DNA of 16,520 nucleotides from DATAWZ01 sp036266975 (GCA_036266975.1 DATAWZ010000126.1:1-16520), one strand, 5' to 3'; positions 7,169 through 14,119 are shown, counted from the stretch's first letter. Numbers and translations are program-made. The notes: generated from the sequence alone by a model not told the origin.

Positions 7169-7828
7169 ATGAGCGCCAACGTGATCGTCTCCTACGACGG
7201 CAGCGACAACGACGACGACGGGCTCGCCCTCGCGCGCCTGCTGGCGGCGGCGGGAGCGACGCTCGCCCTCGCCTACGTGCGCCACTCGCACGAGTTCGAC
7301 GAGGGCCGCGAGCACCTGGCCCAGTACGACGCCGAGCGCCGGCTCGAGCTCGGCGCCACGTGGCTCGGCGATCCCGACATCGCCCGCCACGTGATCGTCA
7401 CTCCATCCACCAGCGAGGGGCTGCGCACGCTGGCCGAGAGCGAGGGCGCCGCGCTGATCGTGTTCGGCTCGGACTACCGCACGCCGCTCGGCCACGCCGA
7501 GCCCGGCGCCGCGGCGCAGAATCTGCTCGAGGGCGGCAGCCGCGCGGTCGCCGTGGCCGCCGCGGGGTTGCGCGCGGACCCCGACGCGAAGATCGCCTCG
7601 ATCGGCGTTCTGACGCCCGAGGGCGACACCGCCGCGCAGCAGACCGCCGAGGCGCTCGCCGGAAAGCTCGGCGCCCAGCTCGCGGACTCAACCTCGGCCG
7701 ACCTGATCGTGGTCGGCTCGCAGGCGAGCGGCAACCGGATCACGCTCAGCGGCGCGATCCGCTCGAAGCTCGACTCCTCGCGCGGCTCAACCCTCGTCGT
7801 CCCCTCCGGCCAGCCCGTCCTGCTTTAG
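7169..7828 (+). CDS. Universal stress protein, tandem UspA-type with shortened second domain (219 aa)
   Basis: The start at ATG 7169 (MSANVIVSYDGSDNDDDGL) is chosen because the USP fold begins there; the upstream in-frame extension is not conserved-looking. Domain 1 (1-131) has the first strand NVIVSYDGS, then TLALAYVRH, HVIVTPSTSEGL and the nucleotide-site end ALIVFGSDYRTPLG...EGGSRAVAVA. Domain 2 (about 141-213) is about half-size: IASIGVLTP, then DLIVVGSQASG and a GSTLVVP end, keeping the last strand and glycine motif but losing most of the middle. Family members are cytoplasmic, often ATP- or cAMP-binding, stress proteins. The stop codon TAG sits exactly at the left edge of an inserted ISAzo13-like element. 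Confidence 0.82.
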   Translation: MSANVIVSYDGSDNDDDGLALARLLAAAGATLALAYVRHSHEFDEGREHLAQYDAERRLELGATWLGDPDIARHVIVTPSTSEGLRTLAESEGAALIVFGSDYRTPLGHAEPGAAAQNLLEGGSRAVAVAAAGLRADPDAKIASIGVLTPEGDTAAQQTAEALAGKLGAQLADSTSADLIVVGSQASGNRITLSGAIRSKLDSSRGSTLVVPSGQPVLL

Positions 7829-8412
7829 GGAGCGTCGCTCAAATAGGTGATCCTGTACTTCCACGCTGGGTGGAAGGTGTGGCGGTGCAGGTTGACCGCG
7901 GCGAGCTGTTCGTCGGTGACCGTGAGCTTGTCGGGGGGGACGCCCTCGTCCAGGCGGGCGTGCACCTGCAGTCCGGTCCGGGTCGTGGTCGAGGCGATCA
8001 GGTTGATGATGACCTCGTAGGAGATCAGTGGCTCGCCGCGCCAGCTCTCCGAGATGAAGCTGAGCAGGCGGTGCTCGACCGTGTTCCACTTGCTGGTGCC
8101 GGGCGGGAAGGGGCAGACGGTGACCTGCGGGCCGGTGTGGTCGGCCAGTCGTTGCAGCTCGGTCTTCCACAGGCGGGTGCGGCTGCTCAGCGTCTTGCGC
8201 TCGGCCAGCCCCTTGCGGACCGTGTTCTGCGCCAACCCGCACGCCCGCGCGACCGCCGCGATCCCACCACGACCGAACGTCCGAGCCTCTGTCGCAGCAA
8301 ACCGCCGCCGCCGCCGGCGCTCGTTCAGCCGCGGGACATCAGTCGATAACGCCCACCGATCGCAGCTTCGGCATCGCCCATGCCTCCGGTGTTCTACACC
8401 GAGTCCCTTCAC
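7825..8412 (-). pseudogene. ISAzo13-family transposase remnant, in-frame internal deletion (195 aa)
   Basis: The N-terminal part (LNERRRRRRFAATEARTFGR, GGIAAVARACGLAQNTVRKG) is the helix-turn-helix region of ISAzo13-like DDE transposases. The C-terminal part (RLWKTELQRLADHTGPQVTV, FPPGTSKWNTVEHRLLSFIS, SWRGEPLISYEVIINLIAST) is the family's conserved tail. The two are joined near 8174-8200 (VRKGLAE/RKTLSSRTRLWK) without a frame break. About half of the usual ~400 residues, including most of the DDE catalytic core, are missing, so it should be inactive. Its stop codon (TAA, 7825-7827) lies in the duplicated target site rather than in the element. It begins with a GTG 18 bp inside the right end. 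Convergent overlap with the USP stop is 4 bp. Confidence 0.8.
7828..7850 (+). repeat. Left terminal inverted repeat of the ISAzo13-like element
   Basis: Reading inward, this 23-bp end matches the inward-read right end at 9 of the first 11 bases. It then shares the AAATA and GGTGA blocks, allowing a 2-bp and a 1-bp gap. Confidence 0.6.
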
Positions 8413-8430
8413 CTTATTTGCGACTCTGCC
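8409..8430 (-). repeat. Right terminal inverted repeat of the ISAzo13-like element
   Basis: This 22-bp end also encodes the last residues and the stop codon of the neighbouring Nudix gene, on the same strand. Confidence 0.6.
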
Positions 8431-8884
8431 TTAGGCTCGTGAGCCGGTCCAGGAAGGGCGCCTGGGCGGGCAGCAGCCGCTCGCGCGCCTCGGCGAGGGC
8501 GAACCACTGCGCCCGGTCGACCTCCGCGAAGGACTGCCGTCGGCCCGAGCGCGGCGGCCACTCCATCTCGAAGGTGTTGCTCTCGGTGAAGAAGGGCTGG
8601 GGGTCGCCGGCGAGCGCGAACGCCCGCACCCGCTTGCCCGAGCGCTGACGGACTTCGCCGAGGTCGATCGCCTCGCCCTCGGGCGGGGCGACTCCGAGCT
8701 CCTCGGCGAACTCGCGCCGAGCCGCATCGAGGGAATCCTCCTCGGGCGTGAGCACGCCCTTGGGGATCGACCACGCCCCGCGGTCGCGCCGCGCCCACAG
8801 CGGACCGCCGGGGTGCACGAGCAGGACCTCCAGGCCGGCGCCGATGTCGCGGTGGAGCAGGATTCCGGCGCTACGGACGGGCAC
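8414..8884 (-). CDS. Nudix hydrolase with IS-derived C-terminus (156 aa)
   Basis: The Nudix box G-x5-E-x7-REFAEELGV is complete at residues 43-65 (GVLTPEEDSL, then DAARREFAEELGV). It is preceded by WSIPKG, usual in this family, so the enzyme should bind Mg2+ and cleave a nucleoside-diphosphate-linked compound; the substrate is unknown. The start is GTG at 8884, with a -10-like TACGGT 6 bp upstream and no ribosome site, suggesting a leaderless message. The last residues RQSRK and the stop codon are encoded by the end of the ISAzo13-like element. Without the insertion the frame would continue as KQDGLAGGDDEG into the USP gene's 3' end. The catalytic region is untouched, so activity may be kept. 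Confidence 0.88.
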   Translation of the reverse strand: MPVRSAGILLHRDIGAGLEVLLVHPGGPLWARRDRGAWSIPKGVLTPEEDSLDAARREFAEELGVAPPEGEAIDLGEVRQRSGKRVRAFALAGDPQPFFTESNTFEMEWPPRSGRRQSFAEVDRAQWFALAEARERLLPAQAPFLDRLTSLRQSRK

Positions 8885-8890
8885 GGCGCC

Positions 8891-8896
8891 ACCGTA
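8891..8896 (-). promoter_or_regulatory. -10-like element TACGGT, possible leaderless start of the Nudix gene
   Basis: TACGGT on the minus strand ends 6 bp before the GTG at 8884, the usual distance from a -10 box to the transcription start. No convincing -35 is present 17-18 bp further upstream, so the call is weak. Confidence 0.35.
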
Positions 8897-8952
8897 TCGC
8901 GCCGATTCAGCTCAGCGGCGGCCGGCCGGCCGGCGTCGGCGGGCATCCTGGG

Positions 8953-8995
8953 GTGCGTTGCTCGGGTACACCATGAGTCCGCCAGGGCAACACAC
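8953..8995. repeat. 43-bp hairpin-capped repeat, copy 1
   Basis: It begins GTGCGTTGCTCGGG and ends GCAACACAC, and the two ends are inverted repeats with one mismatch. It matches copy 2 at about 32 of 43 positions with no gap. It lies in the non-coding region between the divergent Nudix and LLM genes. Confidence 0.6.
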
Positions 8996-9014
8996 CCGGT
9001 CCGGCGTGACCCCC

Positions 9015-9057
9015 GTGTGTTGCTCGGGACAACCTGGAGGCGCCCAGAGGAACACAC
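9015..9057. repeat. 43-bp hairpin-capped repeat, copy 2
   Basis: It begins GTGTGTTGCTCGGG and ends AACACAC, with a perfect 7-bp terminal dyad. It is in direct orientation with copy 1 and starts 62 bp downstream of it. It ends about 70 bp before the LLM gene start, where a leader structure or protein-binding site would be expected. Confidence 0.6.
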
Positions 9058-9127
9058 CTCCGAGCAGATGACGGTCGAGGCCCGCGTTAGGGAAGAATGC
9101 TCGTGTGCGCGCCGCGAGGTCACGCCG

Positions 9128-10135
9128 GTGAAGGTCGCCGTCCTTCAGTTCTTCAGCTGGCCCGAGCGGCGCACGAGCCTGTCCGAGGTCTACGCGCGAG
9201 CGCTCTCGCGGATCGAGCACATGGACGCCTCGGGCTACGACGCCGTCTGGCTGGCCGAGCACCACTTCAGCTCGTTCAGCGTCTGCCCGGCGATTCACAT
9301 GGTCGGCACCCTGGTCGCCGCGCGCACCTCGCGGCTGCGGATCGGCATGGGCGTCTCCCTGGCCGCCTTCTACCACCCGCTGCGACTGGCCGAGGAGGTC
9401 GCGCTGCTCGACGTGCTCTCCGACGGGCGCGTCAACTGGGGCGCCGGGCGGGGCTTTGCCCGCGTGGAGTTCGACGCCTTCGGCGTCCCGCCGCAGGAGA
9501 GCCAGTCGCGCTTTCGCGAGCACGTCGACGTCGTCCTGGCGGCCTGGACCCATGAGCGCCTGACCTACGAGGGTGAGCACTTCCGTTGCGAGGACGTCGA
9601 GGTGCTCCCCAAACCGCTGCAGCAGCCCCACCCGCCGGTGTGGGTCGCGGCCTCCTCGGACGGCGCGATCGCCTGGGCGGCCGAGCAGGGGTTCACGATC
9701 ATGATGGACCCGCACTCGCCGCACCGCGAGATCGCCCGCAAGCACTTCCGCTACCGCGAGCTGCTCGCCGAGGCGGGCCACTCGGCCGAGGGCCGCGAGA
9801 TCCCGATGGCCCGGCTGGTGGCGATCGCCGATACCTCGAGCCAGGCTGAGGAGGTCGCCCGCGCGGGCGCGCGCTGGCTGGCCGACTCCTACGTCGGGCC
9901 CCAGCACAAGCCGGTGCTCGACATCACCGACTCGACCTTCGTCGCCAAGGAGTCCACGGGCGCGATCGAGCGCTACATGGACGGGGTGATCATCCACGGC
10001 ACGGCCGAGGAGGTGACCGACCAGGTGCTCGGCCTGCGCGAGGAGATCGGCCTTCACTACCTGCTCTGCGCGCCGCTCAGCCATCGCTCCTTCGAGCTGC
10101 TGACCGATCGGGTGCTGCCCGCGGTCGCCTCGTGA
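9128..10135 (+). CDS. LLM-class flavin-dependent oxidoreductase (335 aa)
   Basis: This is a bacterial-luciferase-like TIM-barrel monooxygenase or reductase. The N-terminal strand is VKVAVLQFFSWPE, followed by GYDAVWLAEHHFSS (the 'AEHH' motif around residues 43-46). Then come TSRLRIGMGVSLAAFYHPLR, the very typical LAEEVALLDVLSDGR, and GAGRGFARVEFDAFGV. Family members use FMN or F420; which one cannot be told from the sequence. LAEHHF...HPLRLAEE is usual for the FMN-type alkanal-monooxygenase-like group. The reading frame continues upstream, but GTG at 9128 is chosen because the fold starts there and GAGGT lies about 8 nt before it. The stop overlaps the next gene's start by 4 bp, so the two are probably translated together. 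Confidence 0.9.
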   Translation: MKVAVLQFFSWPERRTSLSEVYARALSRIEHMDASGYDAVWLAEHHFSSFSVCPAIHMVGTLVAARTSRLRIGMGVSLAAFYHPLRLAEEVALLDVLSDGRVNWGAGRGFARVEFDAFGVPPQESQSRFREHVDVVLAAWTHERLTYEGEHFRCEDVEVLPKPLQQPHPPVWVAASSDGAIAWAAEQGFTIMMDPHSPHREIARKHFRYRELLAEAGHSAEGREIPMARLVAIADTSSQAEEVARAGARWLADSYVGPQHKPVLDITDSTFVAKESTGAIERYMDGVIIHGTAEEVTDQVLGLREEIGLHYLLCAPLSHRSFELLTDRVLPAVAS

Positions 10136-11169
10136 GCGTCCTCTCCGAGCTCGAGCTGCCGATCGTGCAGGCGCCGATGGCCGGCGGGCCCTCGACGCCG
10201 GCGCTGGCGGTCGCCGTCGACCGGGCCGGAGGCCTGGGGATGCTCGCCGCCGGCTACCTGGGCGCCGAGCGCCTCGCGGCGGACATCGTGGCCGTGCGTT
10301 CGCAGACGCCGCGCTTCGGCCTGAACGTGTTCGTCGGCGGCGGCGCGCCGGCCGACGTGGAGACGGTGCGCGGCTACGCCGAGCGCCTGCGCGCGGACGC
10401 CGAGCGCGCCGGGGTCCAGCTCGGGACGCCGCGCTTCGACGACGACTCCTTCGCGGAGAAGGTCGCGCTGCTCGTGCGCGAGCGGGTGCCCGTCGTCTCG
10501 TTCACCTTCGGGCTGCCGCCCGCGGACGTGATCGCCCGGCTGCGCGACGGCGGCGCCGAGGTGTGGCTGACCGTGACCTCGCCCGAAGAGGCGTTGGCGG
10601 CGGTCGCCGTGGGCGCGGACGCGCTCATCGTCCAGGGCGTCGAGTCCGGCGGGCATCGCGGGGTGTTCGTCGACGACGAGTCCCAGTCGGACCTGACGCT
10701 GCTCGCCGCGCTGCAGCTCGTGCGCGCCGCGGTCGACCTGCCGCTCGTGGCCGCCGGGGCGATCATGACCGGCGCGGCGCTGGCCGCCGTCCTCGCCGCC
10801 GGTGCGAGCGCCGGGCAGCTGGGCAGCGCCTACCTGCGCAGCGTCGAGGCCGGCACCTCCGAGGCCCAGCGGGAGGCGACCGCCACCGACACCGCGACGG
10901 TGCTCACCCGGGCCTTCTCCGGGCGCACCGCGCGCGGCATCCGCAACCGCCTGCACGACGAGCACGCCGCCGCGGCGCCGAGCGCCTACCCGGAGGTCCA
11001 CCACCTCACCTCGCCGCTGCGCGGCCACGCCCGCAAGGTCGGTGATGCCGACCTGATCAACCTGTGGGCCGGGCAGGCACACGTGCTGGCCGCGGCGCTG
11101 CCCGCCGAGGAGATCACCCGGCGGATCGCCGCCGAGGCGCGCGAGGCGCTCGAGCGCGCCCGCTTCTGA
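10132..11169 (+). CDS. Nitronate monooxygenase-like flavoprotein (345 aa)
   Basis: The protein is an FMN-binding TIM barrel of the 2-nitropropane dioxygenase/nitronate monooxygenase family, which oxidises nitronates or acts as an NAD(P)H:flavin oxidoreductase. Markers are LPIVQAPMAGGPSTPALAVA near the start (APMAGG, residues 14-19), GGLGMLAAGYL, FGLNVFVGG, and the signature GVESGGHRG (169-177), where H175 corresponds to the catalytic histidine of class I enzymes. LPLVAAGAIMTGAALAAVLA and AGASAGQLGSAYL form the phosphate-binding end of the barrel. It starts with GTG at 10132, overlapping the LLM stop by 4 bp. Its stop codon abuts the stop codon of the convergent LysR gene with no base between. 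Confidence 0.92.
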   Translation: MSVLSELELPIVQAPMAGGPSTPALAVAVDRAGGLGMLAAGYLGAERLAADIVAVRSQTPRFGLNVFVGGGAPADVETVRGYAERLRADAERAGVQLGTPRFDDDSFAEKVALLVRERVPVVSFTFGLPPADVIARLRDGGAEVWLTVTSPEEALAAVAVGADALIVQGVESGGHRGVFVDDESQSDLTLLAALQLVRAAVDLPLVAAGAIMTGAALAAVLAAGASAGQLGSAYLRSVEAGTSEAQREATATDTATVLTRAFSGRTARGIRNRLHDEHAAAAPSAYPEVHHLTSPLRGHARKVGDADLINLWAGQAHVLAAALPAEEITRRIAAEAREALERARF

Positions 11170-12079
11170 TCACGCCGGCGCGAGCTCGGCCAGGGTCGCG
11201 GTGAGGGTCCTGCGCGGGGACCCAGGTGGCCGCGGCGGGCACCACGTGCAGCCCGGCGGCCCGGGTCACCGCGAGGGCGTTCTCGCGCAGCGCACGCGCG
11301 CGCGCTCGTCGTCGGAGCGGGTGACGAGCGACCAGCACCACAGCGGCGTGGGATCGCGCACCGGGCGCGTGCGCAGCCCGGCCCGGAGCGGGATCGGGTG
11401 GCGCTTGGGCGACTGCCGCACGGGCACCCCGAGCGCCCGGCAGCGGTCGTGGAAGCGTGACCGGCGATCCCGCCGTCGTCGATCTCCATCAGGCGTGCCT
11501 GCACGTCGCGTGCGAACGCGCCGGCGAACTCGTTCCAGGCGTCCCACGAGGTCAGGTCGGCGCGACCAGCACCCGCAGGTCGCACGCGGCGATCGCCTTC
11601 TCACTCGTGCGCGCGGGAACGACGGCCAGCAGCGGCTCGGGCCAGAGCAGGCGGTGGTCGAGGCGCTCGTGCCGGGCGTCGGCCCAGGCGATCACCGCGT
11701 CCAGGCCGCCGTCGAGCACGCGCGCGATCTGGATGTGGCTCGGCATCACCCACTCGTCCAGGCGCACGTCCGAGCGGATCGCGGCGATCAGCCAGCTCAC
11801 GTAGCCGAGACGCAGCAGGCCGACGGCGCCGGCCAGGCGGCGCTGCGCGTTGGCCGCGAGCGCGAGGATCTCGCGCGCGTCGCCGAGCAGCATCCGCCCG
11901 GCCGAGGTCAGGGCGACATGGCGGCGATCGCGGTCGAACAGCGCCACCCCGACGTTCGCCTCCAGGGCCTTGACCTGCTGTGAGAGCGAGGGCGCGGCGA
12001 TGTGCAGCCGCCCGGCCGCGCGGCCGAAGTGCAGCCCCTCGGCGACCGCCACGAAGTAGCGCAGCTGACGCGGTTCCAC
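11170..12079 (-). pseudogene. LysR-family transcriptional regulator, broken by about four frameshifts
   Basis: From GTG at 12079 (VEPRQLRYFVAVAEGLHFGR) the winged helix reads normally (AAGRLHIAAPSLSQQVKALE) and the frame stays open to VLVAPT near 11552, about 175 residues. The remainder of an ordinary LysR effector domain is then found in other frames: DLTSWDAWNEFAGAFARDV (to ~11460), RFHDRCRALGVPVRQSPKR through SLVTRSDDE (to ~11300), ALRENALAVTRAAGLHVVPA (to ~11215), and TLTATLAELAPA ending at TGA 11170-11172. The first three junctions each need one added base and the fourth one removed base (or two added). Restored length is about 302 residues, normal for the family, and no stop codon arises except through the shifts. 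Either recent loss or sequence error is possible. An in-frame GTG at 12109 is an alternative start; 12079 is preferred because TACGCT lies 7 bp before it. Confidence 0.82.
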
Positions 12080-12086
12080 TCGTCTG

Positions 12087-12092
12087 AGCGTA
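12087..12092 (-). promoter_or_regulatory. -10-like TACGCT before the LysR start
   Basis: TACGCT on the minus strand ends 7 bp before GTG 12079, compatible with a leaderless transcript. No good -35 is seen at 17-18 bp. Confidence 0.35.
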
Positions 12093-12163
12093 GGCGTGCT
12101 GTTAGGCACCGCCCATCAGCGTGACCTCATCGGTCGTGGAAAGCCGGGGTCGATACGCCCACG

Positions 12164-13477
12164 ATGAAAGGCATGAGCTCCTTGCCGCGGTGGTCGACCG
12201 CCCGCCCGTCGGCGCGGGTGCGCCGGCCCGCGCTCGGGCTGGCGGCGATCTGCCTGGGCCTTCTGATGATCAGCCTGGACGCGACGATCGTCAACGTCGC
12301 GCTGGGCCCGATCGTCGCCGGCCTGGGCGGGACGCTCTCGGCCGCCCAGTGGATCGCAGGCGGCTACGCGCTCGCCTTCGCCTCGCTGCTGCTCACCGCC
12401 GGCGCGCTCGCCGACCGGCTCGGCGCGCGGACGGGCTTCGCGATCGGTCTGGGCGCCTTCGCGCTCGGCAGCGCGCTGTGCGCCGCCGCCCCGCCGATGG
12501 ACGTGCTGATCGCCTGCCGGGTGCTGCAGGGTCTCGGCGCGGCGTGGCTGATGCCGTGCTCGCTGGCGCTGATCGCCCACACGCTGCCCGGCGAGCACGA
12601 GCGCCGTCGGGGCCTGGCGATCTGGGGGCGGCGGCTCGGGGATCGGCCTGGCCTCCGGTCCCGTGCTCGGCGGGATCCTCACCGCGGCGATCGGCTGGCG
12701 GTCGAACTTCCTGGTCAACGTGCGGTCGCGTTGCTCGTCGGGACACCGCCGATGCGCCACGTGCCCGAGACCCGCCGCCACGCCCACCGCCTGGACCTCC
12801 CCGGCCAGCTGCTGGCCATCGCCGCCCTGACCTCGCTCACCGGTGGGTCCATCCTCGCCGGCCAGCAGGGCTGGCGCGCGACGCTGCCGCTCGTGCTGTT
12901 CACCGTCGGACTGGCCGGGGCGGCCGGGCTGGTCGCGGTCGAGCGTGGGTGCGGCGGCCGATGATCGACCCGGCGTTGTTCAGGGCGCGGAGCTTTGCCC
13001 TCCCGGTGGGGATCGGGATGATCTCTGGCTCTGCGTGCGGCTACGGTGATCACCGGGATGAGCGCATCTCTCAGCGGCCGCGCGACCGCGCGCCTGGGTG
13101 AGTGGCCGGTGATGCTCGGCGGGCTGTCCGCCGGCGCCCTGGCCGCGGTGCTCGTCGCCCTGCCGGCCACGCACGGGCCGCTGCGGGCGCTGATCGCCTG
13201 CGCGGCGTCGCTCGGCGCGACCGCCTTCGCCATGCCGGCGATGACCGCCGTGGCGATGGCCAGCGCCCCCGCTCAGCGGATCGGGCTGGCCTCCGGGGTG
13301 CTCAACACGTCCCGCCAGACCGGCGGGGCGTTCGGGGTCGCGGTCCTCGGGGCGCTGCTGGCCAGCGGCGGCGCCGGCCATGTCTCGTTGCAGCTCGCGT
13401 TCGCGGCGATCGCCGGCGCGTACGCGGTCGGGGCGCTGCTGGCGCTGTTCGGGCGGGTGTCCTGCGGTGGGCGCTGA
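12164..13477 (+). pseudogene. MFS drug/metabolite exporter (DHA2-like), frameshifted with an internal deletion
   Basis: The first ~150 residues are intact: LMISLDATIVNVALGPIVAG (TM1 motif), AAQWIAGGYALAFASLLLTAG, ALADRLGARTGF (motif A), and ACRVLQGLGAAWLMPCSLAL. The frame then breaks near 12630 (the GIGLASGPVLGGILTAAIGW motif-C helix is one frame over). It is restored near 12722 (VALLVGTPPMRHVPETRRHA) and breaks again near 12945 (RRPMIDPALFRARSFALPVG). Around 13025-13045 a stretch of about 25-30 residues is missing between GIGMISGSA and ATVITGMSASLSGRATARLG. The last frame runs to TGA 13475-13477 through IGLASGVLNTSRQTGGAFGV. The gene would be a proton-driven membrane exporter with 12-14 helices. 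It diverges from the LysR gene, the standard regulator/efflux arrangement. Confidence 0.83.
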
Positions 13478-13940
13478 GCTTCCCGCGCCGCGGCTGCGGC
13501 ACGTCTTTCGGATCGACGCCTCGCTCGGGGACCCGATCGACCTGGGGCCCGGGCCGGACGGGCGCCAGCGCATCGTCCCGATCGCGGGCGGGCGCGTCGA
13601 GGGCGACGCGCTCAGCGGCGAGGTCCTGCCCGGCGGGAGCGCGGACTGGCAGACCGTCCACCCCGACGGGTCCAGCGAGGGCGAGATCCGCATGACGCTC
13701 GCGACCCCGGCCGGAGCGACGGTCACGCTGGCCGCCCGGGGCCTTCGCCACGGCCCGGCCGAGGTACTCGAACGGCTCGGGCGCGGCGAGCCGGCGGGCG
13801 CCGACGAGTACACCTTCCGCGCCTGGGTCAACCTCTCCTCCTCCGCACCCGAGCTGGCGTGGCTCGGCCGCGGGATCTTCATCGCGGTGGGCGGGCGCCA
13901 GCCCGCCGGCGTCGCCTACGACGTGTACCTCGTCGAGTAG
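13467..13940 (+). CDS. DUF3237-family protein (157 aa)
   Basis: The start is taken as GTG 13467, which overlaps the MFS stop by 11 bp and gives VGAELPAPRLRHVFRIDAS. The pattern LGDPIDLGPGPDGRQRIVPI followed by AGGRVEGDALSGEVLPGGSADW matches the conserved core of DUF3237: strand, 'G.R.ivpi.GG...G..l.G.vlpGG.DW'. The C-terminal ADEYTFRAWVNLSSSAPELA, WLGRGIFIAVGGR and YDVYLVE also match the family. The function is unknown; members are predicted beta-barrel proteins, often next to transport or redox genes. Translation would depend on ribosomes from the upstream MFS frame, which is broken, so expression may be affected. A GTG this close to the MFS end suggests the two were once coupled. Confidence 0.82.
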   Translation: MGAELPAPRLRHVFRIDASLGDPIDLGPGPDGRQRIVPIAGGRVEGDALSGEVLPGGSADWQTVHPDGSSEGEIRMTLATPAGATVTLAARGLRHGPAEVLERLGRGEPAGADEYTFRAWVNLSSSAPELAWLGRGIFIAVGGRQPAGVAYDVYLVE

Positions 13941-14103
13941 CCGACGCGCCGGCTGGCACTCTCACAGCGTTCATAGATCGAGCCGCCACCGCGCTTACCC
14001 GCGGCCGGGATCGTGGTCGATGTGATCGCCGCGGTTCCTACATCGGTCTTACACCCCGGCCGTGAGTCGGCGCGCGCGAAGGACTCTCAAGGTCCAACCA
14101 ACC

Positions 14104-14110
14104 AAAGGAG
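14104..14110 (+). promoter_or_regulatory. Strong ribosome binding site of the small secreted protein
   Basis: AAAGGAG stands 9 nt before the ATG at 14120. It is the best Shine-Dalgarno in the right half of the window and fixes the start of this short gene. Confidence 0.7.
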
Positions 14111-14119
14111 CGCTTCACG

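Larger units (their letters stand above)
7828..8430 (-). mobile_element. Internally deleted ISAzo13-like insertion element (~0.6 kb) with both ends
   Basis: The segment is bounded by imperfect terminal inverted repeats: the left end starts GGGAGCGTCGC and continues AAATAGGTGA, and the right end read inward starts GGCAGAGTCGC and continues AAATAAGGTGA. It is flanked by TTA on both sides (7825-7827 and 8431-8433), which may extend to TTAG because of a shared G. Removing the element and one TTA rejoins the USP and Nudix 3' ends. The single ORF inside has the start and end of an ISAzo13-type transposase but not its middle. The element is therefore about half the length expected for an autonomous copy and could only move with a transposase supplied from elsewhere. 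Confidence 0.75.

Noticed and set aside
6251..7495. 414-codon minus-strand frame across the GST-like and USP genes
   Set aside because: Composition is that of an antisense frame and it spans two recognisable plus-strand genes and their intergenic hairpin.
6625..8349. 574-codon plus-strand frame across GST, USP and the IS
   Set aside because: It is Arg/Ala/Gly-rich without any motif and crosses gene boundaries and the insertion junction.
8953..9057. CRISPR array
   Set aside because: There are only two imperfect units with terminal dyads, no regular unique spacers and no cas genes.
8813..9127. N-terminal extension of the LLM protein in the same frame
   Set aside because: It overlaps the Nudix 5' end and both 43-bp repeats and lacks conserved features; GTG 9128 has a ribosome-site-like GAGGT and starts the barrel fold.
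12110..12163. LysR-type T-N11-A operator between the LysR and MFS genes
   Set aside because: Several loose T-N11-A matches exist, none with a symmetrical flank, so no site can be singled out.
13962..13976. TCACAG and TCATAG as a possible OmpR/PhoP-type direct repeat upstream of the small secreted gene
   Set aside because: The 9-bp spacing and half-site match are imperfect and only one pair exists here; the 179-bp gap holds no convincing -35/-10 pair either.
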